Positions 49,442-57,452 are shown, counted from the stretch's first letter. The stretch is 64,000 bases of DNA from VRUE01 sp050258095 (GCA_050258095.1 JBLMYD010000010.1:1-64000), one strand, 5' to 3'. Program-made: numbers and translations. Notes: generated by a model from the sequence alone, not told the origin.

Positions 49442-50578
49442 ATGAAGCGAGCTACGAGCGCGGTCGTGGCCTTGTCGGTGATTGCCGGTTTGCTGATCCT
49501 GGCGCCGGCTGCCTCGGCGTTCGTCTACTGGGCTGACGCGCAGAACAACACGATCGGGCGGGCCGGCAACGACGGGACCGGGGCCGACGACGCCTTCATC
49601 CACACCGGCGCGCTGCCCTTCGCCGTCGCCGTCGATGCCTCGCACGTCTACTGGGTCAACCAGAACGGCGGCTCGATCGGCCGCGCCAACATCGACGGCA
49701 CGGGGGTCAACAACAGCTTCATAACCGGCGTCAAAGAACCGGACGGCGTCGCGGTCAACGGGTCGTATATCTACTGGGGGACGATCCCGGGGCCGATCGG
49801 CCGCGCCAACGTCGACGGCTCGGCGCCCAGCTACAAATTCATCACGGCGGCGTCTGAGCCCTGCGGGCTGGCGCTCGACGGCGGTCACGTCTACTGGGCC
49901 GACGACTCACTCTCAGCCGGGTACATCGGCCGCGCCGGCCTCGACGGCTCATTCCCGCAGCCCGAATACGTGAACCTCGGGGTGGCCTTTCCCTGCGGCG
50001 TGGCGGTCAACTCGGCCAACATCTACTGGGCCGACACCGGCTTCCTGGGCGGGGGCACGAAGATCGGCCGGGCCGACATCGCGACGGGCAAAAGCGTCGA
50101 CCCGAACTTCATCGCCGGCGCCAACACTCCCTGCGGCGTCGCGCTCGACGGCTCCTCGCACCTCTACTGGGCCAACGGGGAAGCCGGCACGATCGGACGC
50201 GCCAACTCCGACGGCACGGCGGTCAGCCAGAGCTTCATCGCCACCGGCGGCAAACAGATCTGCGGCGTCGCGGTCGACTCCCTGTCCTCCCCTTCCAACC
50301 CCCCGGACACGACGCCGCCGCAGACGACGATCTCCAGCGGTCCCGGCAAGAAGCTCGCCACCGGCCTCGCCAAGTTCAGCTTCCGCTCCAGCGAGGGGGC
50401 GGGCGCGCACTTCGTCTGCAAGCTCGACCGGCGCAAGGCTGCGAGCTGCAAGTCGCCGAAGACCTACCGGCGCCTGAAGCGCGGCAAGCACGTCTTCCGC
50501 GTCTGGGCGATCGACGCGGCCGGCAACAAAGACCCGACGCCGGCCAAGCGCCGCTTCCGGGTGCCGGCCGGCGCGTAG
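49442..50578 (+). CDS. Secreted beta-propeller protein (YWTD/low-density-lipoprotein-type repeats)
   Basis: A 378-residue protein: signal peptide ATSAVVALSVIAGLLILAPAA, then six repeats of the form 'VYW...N.IGRAN.DGT' (for example VYWVNQNGGSIGRANIDGTG, IYWGTIPGPIGRANVDGS), each about 45 residues, forming a six-bladed propeller. A linker PPDTTPP leads to an Ig-like domain (AKFSFRSSEGAGAHFVCKLD, HVFRVWAIDAAGNKDP). This architecture is widespread among exported proteins of Thermoleophilia; ligand unknown. Ends before a long hairpin. Confidence 0.8.
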   Translation: MKRATSAVVALSVIAGLLILAPAASAFVYWADAQNNTIGRAGNDGTGADDAFIHTGALPFAVAVDASHVYWVNQNGGSIGRANIDGTGVNNSFITGVKEPDGVAVNGSYIYWGTIPGPIGRANVDGSAPSYKFITAASEPCGLALDGGHVYWADDSLSAGYIGRAGLDGSFPQPEYVNLGVAFPCGVAVNSANIYWADTGFLGGGTKIGRADIATGKSVDPNFIAGANTPCGVALDGSSHLYWANGEAGTIGRANSDGTAVSQSFIATGGKQICGVAVDSLSSPSNPPDTTPPQTTISSGPGKKLATGLAKFSFRSSEGAGAHFVCKLDRRKAASCKSPKTYRRLKRGKHVFRVWAIDAAGNKDPTPAKRRFRVPAGA

Positions 50579-50589
50579 CTGCGGACTGG

Positions 50590-50640
50590 CCGGGTGCAAC
50601 GCATTTGCCGTGTATTTCACGGCAAATGCGTTGCACCCGG
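50590..50640. terminator. Perfect 23-bp hairpin between convergent genes
   Basis: Arms 50590-50612 (starts CCGGGTGCAACG, ends TTGCCGTG) and 50618-50640 are exact complements around the loop TATTT. It lies between the convergent propeller and carboxyltransferase genes and should stop transcription from both sides. Confidence 0.65.
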
Positions 50641-50651
50641 TGTCTTGGGGC

Positions 50652-52241
50652 TCACCATGAGTCGACGAAGCGGCGGCCGGGCTTGGCGGCCGGGGCGTTC
50701 GCGCGGGCGGCTGCCAGAGTCGAGGCGATCAGGCCGCGGGTCTCAGCCGGGTCGATCACGTCGTCGATCTCGAAGAGGGCGGCGGCGTTGAGCGCTTTCG
50801 CGTTGTCTTCGGCGGCGGCGGTCAGCTCGCGCACGCGGCGCTCGCGCTCGGCCTCGTCGGCTATCGCCTCCAGCTCCTTGCGCAGGGCGAGCCGCACCGC
50901 GCCCTCGAGGCCCATCGGGCCGAGGTGCGCCGAGGGCCAGGCGACCGTCAGCAGCGGCTCGTGCATGCTGCCTCCCGTCATCGCCTGGGCGCCGAGGCCG
51001 TAGCCGCGGCGCAGGATCACCGCCAGCAGCGGCACGCGCAGCGCCGCGCCGGCCAGCAGCAGGCGCGAGGTGTGGCGGACGAGACCGGTCGCCTCGGCCT
51101 CGGGCCCGACCATCATCCCCGGCGTGTCGACCAGGGAGAGGACGGGGAGGCCGAAGGCGTCGCAGAGCTGCAGGAAGCGCGCGGCCTTGTCGCCCGCCTC
51201 GCTGGTGATCGCACCCGCCATGTGGCGGGTGTCGTTGGCGATCACGCCGAGCGGGTGGCCCTCGACGCGGGCCAGCGCGGTGACCATCTCGGGCGCGAAG
51301 CGCTCGCGCAGGAAGGTGACCGAGCCGGCATCGGCGAGCGTCTCGACGATCGGGGCGACGGCGTAGGCGCGCCGCTGGCGTTCCGGCACGGCGTCGCGCA
51401 ACGCCGCCTGGTCGGGCGCCTCGCCGGGCGGTGTCGCGCCCTGGAAGTAGGCGAGCAGGCGCTTGGCCAGCCGCGTCGCCTCGGCCTCGTCGACGGCGAC
51501 CAGGTCGACGACGCCGTTGGCGGCCTGAACCTCGATCGGGCCGACCGCGTCGGGGTCGACCTTCCCCAGGCCGCCGCCCTCGATCATCGCCGGGCCGCCC
51601 ATGCCGAGCGAGGAGCCCTCGGTGGCGACGATCAGATCGGCGCAGCCGGCGATCACGGCGTTGCCGGCGAAGCAGCGACCGGCGACGACGGCGATCCGCG
51701 GCACCAGCCCGGAGAGCTTCGCCCAGAGCGCGAAGGCGCGCGTGTCGAGGGCGGAGACGACCGGGTAGTCGGTGTCGCCCGGGCGTCCGCCGCCGCCCTC
51801 GGCGAAGAAGACGACCGGCAGCCGCAGGCGCTCAATCAGCTCGAAGAGGCGGTCCTTCTTGCGGTGCCCGAGGGCCCCCTGCGTGCCGGCCAGCACCGTG
51901 TAGTCGTAGGAGAGGACGGCGCAGGCGGCGGCCTCGCCGAAGAGCTCGCCGTTGACGCGGGCGGTGCCGGCGAGCATCCCGTCGGCGGGGGTGCGGGCGA
52001 TCAGGTCGTCCAGCTCGCGCCGCCCGCGCTGGGCGGCGATCGCGAAGCGCCCGTACTCGACGAAGCTGCCGGGGTCGACCAGGTCGTCGAGGTTCTCCCG
52101 CGCCGTGCGCCCGCCCGTCGCGTGCCGGCGCTCCACCGCCTCGGGGCGCGCCTCGTCCTCTGTCAGCGCCCGACGACGCAGAACCTCGTCGAGGTCCGGG
52201 CGCTCGTCCTCCGGCGGCTGCGCCTCGCTCATCCGCGGCAT
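50652..52241 (-). CDS. Acyl-CoA carboxylase carboxyltransferase subunit
   Basis: A 529-residue crotonase-fold carboxyltransferase (AccD/PccB/MmdA type). FAEGGGGRPGDTDYPVVS is the first oxyanion region, GRCFAGNAVIAGCADLIVAT and LSLVDTPGMMVGPEAEATGL the second-domain acyl/biotin sites. Transfers carboxylate from biotin to an acyl-CoA. No biotin carboxylase or carrier gene is adjacent. ATG 52241 or 52232 both possible. Confidence 0.85.
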   Translation of the reverse strand: MPRMSEAQPPEDERPDLDEVLRRRALTEDEARPEAVERRHATGGRTARENLDDLVDPGSFVEYGRFAIAAQRGRRELDDLIARTPADGMLAGTARVNGELFGEAAACAVLSYDYTVLAGTQGALGHRKKDRLFELIERLRLPVVFFAEGGGGRPGDTDYPVVSALDTRAFALWAKLSGLVPRIAVVAGRCFAGNAVIAGCADLIVATEGSSLGMGGPAMIEGGGLGKVDPDAVGPIEVQAANGVVDLVAVDEAEATRLAKRLLAYFQGATPPGEAPDQAALRDAVPERQRRAYAVAPIVETLADAGSVTFLRERFAPEMVTALARVEGHPLGVIANDTRHMAGAITSEAGDKAARFLQLCDAFGLPVLSLVDTPGMMVGPEAEATGLVRHTSRLLLAGAALRVPLLAVILRRGYGLGAQAMTGGSMHEPLLTVAWPSAHLGPMGLEGAVRLALRKELEAIADEAERERRVRELTAAAEDNAKALNAAALFEIDDVIDPAETRGLIASTLAAARANAPAAKPGRRFVDSW

Positions 52242-52270
52242 GTTCCCAGCCGAACGCTTGCGATGCCCCT

Positions 52271-52320
52271 CTTCGTTGAAGGGTTGTGGGGGCTGTAGCG
52301 CCTAAAACCCTTCAACGAAG
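52271..52320. terminator. 15-bp hairpin with the dispersed CTTCGTTGAAGGG motif
   Basis: CTTCGTTGAAGGGTT (52271-52285) pairs exactly with AACCCTTCAACGAAG (52306-52320) across a 20-nt loop. It lies 30 nt upstream of the carboxyltransferase start. The right arm is repeated exactly at 54491-54505, and its left-arm core at 7797-7808. A GGAGGAGGAGG run follows. Confidence 0.6.
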
Positions 52321-52372
52321 GAGGAGGAGGAGGAGGGGGGGGATTGCTTTTCCTCGCGCTCCTCCTCGTGGC

Positions 52373-52546
52373 TCACTTGTCGCCGCCCTCACCGTCGTCG
52401 CGCTCGGCGGACTCCTCCGGCTTCGGCTCGGGCGCGGTGTCCGCGACGAGCTTGGCGAGCGCCTTCAGCGAGTCTGCCGAGCCGCCGCCCGGCCTCATCT
52501 CCGCCTGCCTGTGATTCGGGGATGCCTTGCGCTTGCGGCCCTCCAT
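52373..52546 (-). CDS. Possible small 57-residue protein
   Basis: ATG 52546 opens MEGRKRKASPNHRQAEMRPG, and the tail is acidic (PEPKPEESAERDDGEGGDK). The middle SADSLKALAKLVADTA is helical. No family recognised and no strong ribosome site; the codon pattern is only weakly gene-like. Confidence 0.3.
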   Translation of the reverse strand: MEGRKRKASPNHRQAEMRPGGGSADSLKALAKLVADTAPEPKPEESAERDDGEGGDK

Positions 52547-52681
52547 TCCCGATCTTGTGACAGCCCGCCTGAGAGGTCGGCGCGGCGCTAGTGGAGTGTG
52601 GAGCGGGCCGTGGCGGGGGCGGGCGAACGCTGGTGTGTCATACACGTGCCGCGTGAGCGGGGGTGTCGGCTCCGGGGGTTT

Positions 52682-53377
52682 CTAGTCCTTCCCCTTTTTC
52701 ACTTTCAGCTTTCTGCCTTTCAGCGAGCTGAACACCATAATGGCGGCACTCGTCTGGATCTTCTCGCCGTCGCCTTCGCCGTTACGTCGGCGCTTGTTCG
52801 ATTCGATGCCAGCCTTTTCAAACCGCTGGAAGAAGTCGGCGGCCGCCTCCTCGACGTCTTTTCGACCCTTACCGTCGAGGATGTGACTGTTGCGACTCAT
52901 GACCTCGTCGAGCTGGTCCGCGAGGAGCCCGGCTTGGATCGACTCCACCAGGTCCGTCTCGATTTCCTCCAGGATAGAGGCGGACAGTTTGGCCCTCACC
53001 GACTTCGGCCACAGTGCCGCGATCCACGACGGGACGTAGACTTTTGAGGTCGCCCGGTAGAAGTGCTCGACGGCGCCTCGCCTCGGCTCCGTCTTGACCA
53101 TTTCGATGCACCCGAAGTCCTTGAGGACCTTGACGTGGTAGCTGACCTGGCTTAGGCCCTCGTCAAACTCCTTGGCGAGTTCCTTCGGGCTGGCCATGCG
53201 GTCGTTGAGGATCGTGAGGAGCTGCACGCGCAGCGGGTGCGACAGCGCCTTGGCGATGGTCGTCGCGACCTCTCGACTGGCCGTCTCGCGCTGTTTGGCG
53301 GCGCTGGGTCCGGTGCTCGGCGGCCCGGCCTTCGACGCGCTCGCCTTGGATCGCCCAGCCCCTTTCTTTGCGGCCAT
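52682..53377 (-). CDS. ArsR-like winged-helix regulator with C-terminal extension
   Basis: A 231-residue protein. After a Lys/Ala/Ser-rich N-terminus (AAKKGAGRSKASASKAGPPS) comes a winged helix: LSHPLRVQLLTILNDRMASP, KELAKEFDEGLSQVSYHVKV and the wing EPRRGAVEHFYRAT. The C-terminal helices (DLVESIQAGLLADQLDEVMS) are of the type in DUF2250/ArsR-like actinobacterial regulators. ATG 53377 is fixed by GAAAGGAG 8 nt upstream. No metal-ligand cysteines. A nested palindrome 85-130 nt upstream is the probable operator. GC is lower than average for the window. Confidence 0.8.
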   Translation of the reverse strand: MAAKKGAGRSKASASKAGPPSTGPSAAKQRETASREVATTIAKALSHPLRVQLLTILNDRMASPKELAKEFDEGLSQVSYHVKVLKDFGCIEMVKTEPRRGAVEHFYRATSKVYVPSWIAALWPKSVRAKLSASILEEIETDLVESIQAGLLADQLDEVMSRNSHILDGKGRKDVEEAAADFFQRFEKAGIESNKRRRNGEGDGEKIQTSAAIMVFSSLKGRKLKVKKGKD

Positions 53378-53459
53378 CGGTTCAGCTCCTTTCGTGATCC
53401 ATATCTCTTGCGGTACTTGGGCAACCGCAGATTGGTATGGCGCTATCGATGGGCGGCAA

Positions 53460-53504
53460 GCTAGCGGAACTTTGCTCAAAACGAGCTGAGCAAAATGCGC
53501 TAGC
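53460..53504. promoter_or_regulatory. Nested inverted repeat, likely regulator operator
   Basis: Inner arms TTTGCTCA (53471-53478) and TGAGCAAA (53487-53494) around 8 nt, and outer arms GCTAGCG (53460-53466) and CGCTAGC (53498-53504). A further ATTGCTCA occurs at 53512-53519. Located 83 nt upstream of the ArsR-like start. Confidence 0.5.
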
Positions 53505-53519
53505 CTCTCACATTGCTCA

Positions 53520-54000
53520 AAAAACCTTTAGCATTGAGGGGGTGAGGGGTGATGACGGTCAAGTCGTGTCCGATGGCGGTCCCGATGCTTTTGCTCTACA
53601 AGACGCGCTGAGCGCAGGGGAGCAGGGGCCTGGCCGCTGGTCAGCCCCTCGCCTCCCACTCGGCGGACTATCCTCGGTGGCGTGAAGTCGCCGCTGCTCG
53701 CAGAAGTCCGGGGTGGCTCGACTCCGCCCTCACCGCCGTCGGCCTCTACCTGACGTGGTGCTGGCGTCCCCCACCGGGAGCGGCGCGACGTGACGATCCA
53801 CGCCCCGGCTACAAGCGCCGTAGTCTCGATTCCGACCCCCGCGATCTTGACCCCCTCGCCCGCTCGCGGGACCGGCAGCGCCAGCCTCGCCCTGACGACC
53901 GGCGCCTACGGCTGGCACCCAGCCGTCCTCGACTCAATGGCGAACTCGACCCCGACTTTCCGCAGTTCTGATCACTCGACCTCTGTTAGGGTCGCGGCAC
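53520..54000. other. Gap without a convincing gene
   Basis: About 480 bp. A plus-strand frame running to a stop at about 53970 (PGYKRRSLDSDPRDLDPLAR) looks partly coding but has no ATG, GTG or TTG after its last upstream stop near 53610; it may be a decayed gene. Nothing else is supported. Confidence 0.35.
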
Positions 54001-54029
54001 TAGCGTTTAGGAAATGGGGAGGTATCGAA

Positions 54030-54293
54030 GTGTCCAGTCCATCGCGAGCGAAGCGCGCCGCACTCGGCCTGATGATCGTCGTCGCTCTGGGGGTCGGGGG
54101 CTGTGGCGAAAGCGAAGGAAAGACGAAGCTGAGCAAGGACGAAAAGTACGGCATCGCTGAAGAAGTCATCGAAGAAGAAGGCTTCAGTCACTCGGCCGCA
54201 CAGGAAGCGCGGGAAGCCGGGGAAGCCAACGGCCTCAGCCCACAGGAAACCGCCGAGATGGGTGCCGTTGCGAAGCACATGGGCGGCAAGTAG
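54030..54293 (+). CDS. Small lipoprotein
   Basis: An 87-residue protein: SSPSRAKRAALGLMIVVALG then lipobox VGGCG with the acylated Cys, followed by a very hydrophilic part (GESEGKTKLSKDEKYGIAEE, HSAAQEAREAGEANGLSPQE). GTG 54030 is set by GGGGAGG 7-8 nt upstream. Helical, no family recognised. Confidence 0.65.
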   Translation: MSSPSRAKRAALGLMIVVALGVGGCGESEGKTKLSKDEKYGIAEEVIEEEGFSHSAAQEAREAGEANGLSPQETAEMGAVAKHMGGK

Positions 54294-54459
54294 TCGAGAG
54301 ATGCATATCCGGTTCGCCCCAGCTCTATCTTTGTGCGCTCGTTGGTCTTTTGACCCCCGAAAGCGTGGGTAGAAAGAGCAATCGACTGAAGATCGGGCCT
54401 CAGCCTCGCGTGTCGCCGCTTGGAACGGAGGGGTCTCCCAGGCGAAGCCCGGCGTGCCC

Positions 54460-54488
54460 TGGAGCGGACCGGATACGAACCAGCGACC
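54460..54488 (-). pseudogene. tRNA 3' fragment
   Basis: Read on the minus strand, GGTC (variable loop end), GCTGG-TTCGTAT-CCGGT (T arm, two wobble pairs) and CCGCTCC-A (acceptor 3' strand and discriminator) follow in order. The 5' acceptor strand GGAGCGG and the rest of a tRNA are not found in the adjoining 100 nt; beyond 54488 lies the dispersed CCCTTCAACGAAG motif instead. Probably a leftover of an integration or recombination event at a tRNA gene. Confidence 0.4.
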
Positions 54489-54490
54489 AA

Positions 54491-54505
54491 AACCCTTCAA
54501 CGAAG
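54491..54505 (+). repeat. Solo copy of the AACCCTTCAACGAAG arm
   Basis: All 15 bases equal the right arm of the 52271-52320 hairpin, but no complementary arm is found nearby. As in that copy, a G-rich run follows. Confidence 0.6.
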
Positions 54506-54531
54506 AGGGGGGGGGTGCCCCCTGCCTGGTA

Positions 54532-54888
54532 CTAGCGTCGACCGAAGAGAAGCATCCCGCCTCCGATTGCGAGGATCGCGCAGAGCGCGACGTTGACCAC
54601 GCGGGTGGTCTCGTCGCTCGTCTGGATCGCGACGAAGGCAGAGCCGAGAGCGGCCAGGAAACAGACGACGACCGTCAGCCGTCGATGACCCAAGGTCCCG
54701 ACCCGCTCTGGAGACTGGATAGACGAAGAAGGACCGGAAGCGTCCTCGATCAAGCCTTCGTCACCGAACAGTTCAGCGCGGCGCTGTCGCAGGCCAAGCC
54801 GAACCGCGTCCCGTTGGAACCAGAGGATCGCAACCACGATGATGAGGCCGACCCCGAATCCCACGAGCACCGCTGCGAGATTGCTCAT
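54532..54888 (-). CDS. Small membrane protein
   Basis: A 118-residue protein with three hydrophobic helices: LAAVLVGFGVGLIIVVAILW, LTVVVCFLAALGSAFVAI and VVNVALCAILAIGGGMLLFG, with a polar loop between the first two. No family recognised. It lies 9 nt downstream of gloA on the same strand, so they may be cotranscribed. Confidence 0.6.
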   Translation of the reverse strand: MSNLAAVLVGFGVGLIIVVAILWFQRDAVRLGLRQRRAELFGDEGLIEDASGPSSSIQSPERVGTLGHRRLTVVVCFLAALGSAFVAIQTSDETTRVVNVALCAILAIGGGMLLFGRR

Positions 54889-54897
54889 CGTCTGCTC

Positions 54898-55275
54898 CTA
54901 CGGGCCGATCAGCTCGATCCGGTACCCGTCGGGGTCGCGCAGGAAGCAGATCCGGTGGCCCTCGGTGCGGCCGCCGGGGCGGTAGGGGGGCTTTTCCGGC
55001 TCGAGGCCCTCGGCGGCGAGGGCCTCCAGGGTCGCGTCGAGGTCGTCGACGAGGAGCGCGATGTGGTTGTAGCCGGTGCCGAGGTCGTAGGAGTCGACGC
55101 CGTGGTTGTAGGTCAGCTCGAGGCGCGGGTCCTCGCCCGGCAGGGCCATGAAGACGTTGATCGCCTCCTCGCCGATCGGCATCCGGCGCACCTCCTCGAA
55201 GCCGAGCTTCTCGTAGAAGGCGACCGAGCGGTCGATGTCGCCGATTCGGTAGCAGGTGTGCAGAAAGCTCGCCAT
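54898..55275 (-). CDS. gloA: Lactoylglutathione lyase-like glyoxalase
   Basis: A 125-residue vicinal-oxygen-chelate enzyme with the four metal ligands in place: H6, E53 (LELTYN), H71 (YNHIAL) and E121 (YRIELI). FLRDPDGYRIE is the glyoxalase I signature. Actinobacteria usually lack glutathione, so the thiol cofactor may be mycothiol or another; that is an inference. ATG 55275 has TAGCCT 9 nt upstream. Confidence 0.85.
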   Translation of the reverse strand: MASFLHTCYRIGDIDRSVAFYEKLGFEEVRRMPIGEEAINVFMALPGEDPRLELTYNHGVDSYDLGTGYNHIALLVDDLDATLEALAAEGLEPEKPPYRPGGRTEGHRICFLRDPDGYRIELIGP

Positions 55276-55284
55276 TTGCGGGGA

Positions 55285-55290
55285 AGGCTA
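55285..55290 (-). promoter_or_regulatory. -10 box TAGCCT of gloA
   Basis: On the minus strand, ends 9 nt before ATG 55275. Confidence 0.4.
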
Positions 55291-55300
55291 CCCGCCTCCC

Positions 55301-55306
55301 TACAAT
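55301..55306 (+). promoter_or_regulatory. -10 box TACAAT of the penicillin-binding protein gene
   Basis: Ends 10 nt before ATG 55317. Divergent from the gloA box; both lie in the 41-nt intergenic gap. Confidence 0.45.
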
Positions 55307-55316
55307 TTGCGATCGA

Positions 55317-57446
55317 ATGGCGCGTCGGACGCGACGGCGGCGACGCAGGTCGCATACCTCTAAGTGGAAGAAGCTGATGGTCCCGCTCGGGGTCCTGGCT
55401 GCCGCTGCCGCGATCGCCGGCGGCGTCGCCGCCAGCTGGGCGGTCAGCGTCTACGAGTCGGCGCCGCCGCTGTCGAGCCTCAAACCGGTGCAGAAGGGCC
55501 GCTCCTCGGCGATCTACGCCGCCGACGGCAGCCTGATCGGCTTCATCCACTCGAGGAACATCCGCCAGCCCGTGCCCGAAAGCGCGATGCCGCAGACGCT
55601 GCGCGACGCCACGGTCGCGATCGAGGACAGGAACTTCTTCCACCACGGGGCGCTCGACTACGCCGGGATCGCCCGCGCGGTCTGGAAAGACATCCTCGCC
55701 GGCGGCAAGCCGGTCCAGGGCGCTTCGACGATCACCCAGCAGCTGGTCCGCAACCTCTACATCCAGAACCCCGAAGACACGCTCAAACGCAAGCTCAAAG
55801 AAGCGCACCTCGCGGTGGAAGAGGAGGAAGCCCACAGCAAGGACTGGATCCTCACCGCCTACCTCAACACGGCCCCCTACGGCACGGTCGAAGGCGAGAC
55901 CGCGGTCGGCGTCGAAGCCGCGGCGCAGACCTACTACGGCAAGCCGGCCAAAGAGCTGGGGCTGAAGGAATCGGCGCTGATCGCGGGCCTGCCGCAGGCG
56001 CCCTCCGAATACAACCCCTTCCTCGACCCCCACGCCGCGCTGGGGCGGCGCAACGAGGTGCTCGCCGCGATGCACGACCAGGGCTACATCGACGGGGCCG
56101 AATACCGGGAAGCGCTCCACAGCGGCCTCGGGCTCAGCCCCGGCCACAAGTACCGGACGATCCACGACCCCTTCCTCTTCGACCTCGTCCAGCAGGAGCT
56201 GATCCACAAGTACGGGATCAACACGGTCCGCTACGGCGGCCTCAAGGCCTACACGACGATCGACCCCAAGCTGCAGGAAGAGGCGCAGGAAGCGGTCGAC
56301 TCCTGCGGCGTCTGCTACCCGGAAGGCGGCCCGGCGGCGGGCCTCGCCTCGATCGACCCGTCCAACGGCGAGATCGTCGCCCTCGCCTCGACCGAAGGCT
56401 CCGCCAGCGAAAGCGAATTCAACTACGCCTGGCAGGCGCACCGCCAGCCCGGCTCCTCGTTCAAGACCTACGTGCTGACGACGGCGATCAAGCAGGGCAT
56501 CGACCCCTACACGACCTACTACGACGGCACCTCGCCGAAGACGCTGAAGATCCCCGGCGGCGGGCCCGATTGGGTCGTCAACAACGCCGAGCCGGGCGGG
56601 GGAACGATGTCGCTCGCCGAAGCGACCTGGGCGTCGGTGAACGTGATCTTCGCCCAGCTCGACCTCGACGTCGGCCCCGGAGAAGTGAGCAAGACGGCGC
56701 ACGAGATGGGGATCGAAGCGCCGCTCGAATCGGTGCCGGCGGAGGCGATCGGCGGCCTCGCCGTCGGCGTCACGCCGCTGGAACAGGCCGACGGCTACGC
56801 GACGCTGGCGAGCGGCGGCATCCACCACGACCCGACCGCGATCGGCCGGGTCGAATTCCCCAACGGCAAAGTCGACGAACCGGACCCCGCCTCGGGCGAA
56901 CGGGTGCTGACCGAGGGCCAGGCCTACGAAGTGACGAAACTGCTCGAGGGCGTGATCACGCACGGCACCGGCACCGGCTACACCTACATGGGCTGCCCGG
57001 CCGAGGCGGGCAAGACCGGCACCTCGGAGGAACTCTCCGACGCCTGGTTCGTCGGCTACACGCCGCTCTACTCGACCGCGGTCTGGGTCGGCCACCCGCA
57101 GTCGCGCGAATCGACCGGCTACGGCGGCCCGACCGCGGGCCCGATCTGGCGCTCCTTCATGGAAGCGGCCGCGGCCGGCAACTGCCCGGAATTCCCCGAA
57201 CCGGCGAGCCTGCCCGAACTCTCCGGCCTGCACGGCGGCCACACGACCTCGGGGGCCAGCGCCCACCACCCGGGCGAATCCGAAGAAGAAGAAGAAAGCG
57301 AAAAGCCCTCGAAGAAGGGCAAGGGGGGCGGCAAGGAAGCGGCTTCCGAACCCGAATCGGCGCCGGAATCGCACCAGGCGCCGGTGCCCGAACGAACGCC
57401 CTCGCCGCCGCCCGCGGTCGGGGGCGGCATCGCCAGCCCGCACTGA
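55317..57446 (+). CDS. Class A penicillin-binding protein (transglycosylase/transpeptidase)
   Basis: A 709-residue bifunctional peptidoglycan synthase. Basic N-terminus, membrane helix about 21-43, GT51 domain with E103 in VAIEDRNFFHHGALDY and a later QGASTITQQLVRNLY; transpeptidase with S380-x2-K383 (SSFK), S440-x-N442 (SVN) and K566-T-G. The C-terminus is an unstructured Glu/Ser/Lys/Pro-rich tail (ESEEEEESEKPSKKGKGGG). Builds glycan strands and crosslinks at the outer membrane face. First gene of a plus-strand run continuing with the P-type ATPase 6 nt later. Confidence 0.9.
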   Translation: MARRTRRRRRRSHTSKWKKLMVPLGVLAAAAAIAGGVAASWAVSVYESAPPLSSLKPVQKGRSSAIYAADGSLIGFIHSRNIRQPVPESAMPQTLRDATVAIEDRNFFHHGALDYAGIARAVWKDILAGGKPVQGASTITQQLVRNLYIQNPEDTLKRKLKEAHLAVEEEEAHSKDWILTAYLNTAPYGTVEGETAVGVEAAAQTYYGKPAKELGLKESALIAGLPQAPSEYNPFLDPHAALGRRNEVLAAMHDQGYIDGAEYREALHSGLGLSPGHKYRTIHDPFLFDLVQQELIHKYGINTVRYGGLKAYTTIDPKLQEEAQEAVDSCGVCYPEGGPAAGLASIDPSNGEIVALASTEGSASESEFNYAWQAHRQPGSSFKTYVLTTAIKQGIDPYTTYYDGTSPKTLKIPGGGPDWVVNNAEPGGGTMSLAEATWASVNVIFAQLDLDVGPGEVSKTAHEMGIEAPLESVPAEAIGGLAVGVTPLEQADGYATLASGGIHHDPTAIGRVEFPNGKVDEPDPASGERVLTEGQAYEVTKLLEGVITHGTGTGYTYMGCPAEAGKTGTSEELSDAWFVGYTPLYSTAVWVGHPQSRESTGYGGPTAGPIWRSFMEAAAAGNCPEFPEPASLPELSGLHGGHTTSGASAHHPGESEEEEESEKPSKKGKGGGKEAASEPESAPESHQAPVPERTPSPPPAVGGGIASPH

Positions 57447-57452
57447 TCTGGC

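Noticed and set aside
49442..50280. Internal 135-bp-like repeats in the propeller gene as a DNA tandem repeat
   Set aside because: The repeats are protein-level blades with diverged DNA, not a recent tandem duplication.
53610..53972. Plus-strand coding-looking frame ending with PRLNGELDPDFPQF
   Set aside because: No start codon after the last in-frame stop and no recognisable family; at most a gene remnant.
54460..54540. A complete tRNA gene
   Set aside because: Only the 3' third is present; no D arm, anticodon arm or 5' acceptor strand in either direction.
55113..57443. A 776-codon minus-strand open frame opposite the penicillin-binding protein gene, and a 694-codon one opposite the P-type ATPase (58065-60149)
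   Set aside because: They are composition shadows: low-complexity Arg/Gly/Val/Asp-rich translations with no domain, while the opposite strand has full motif sets.
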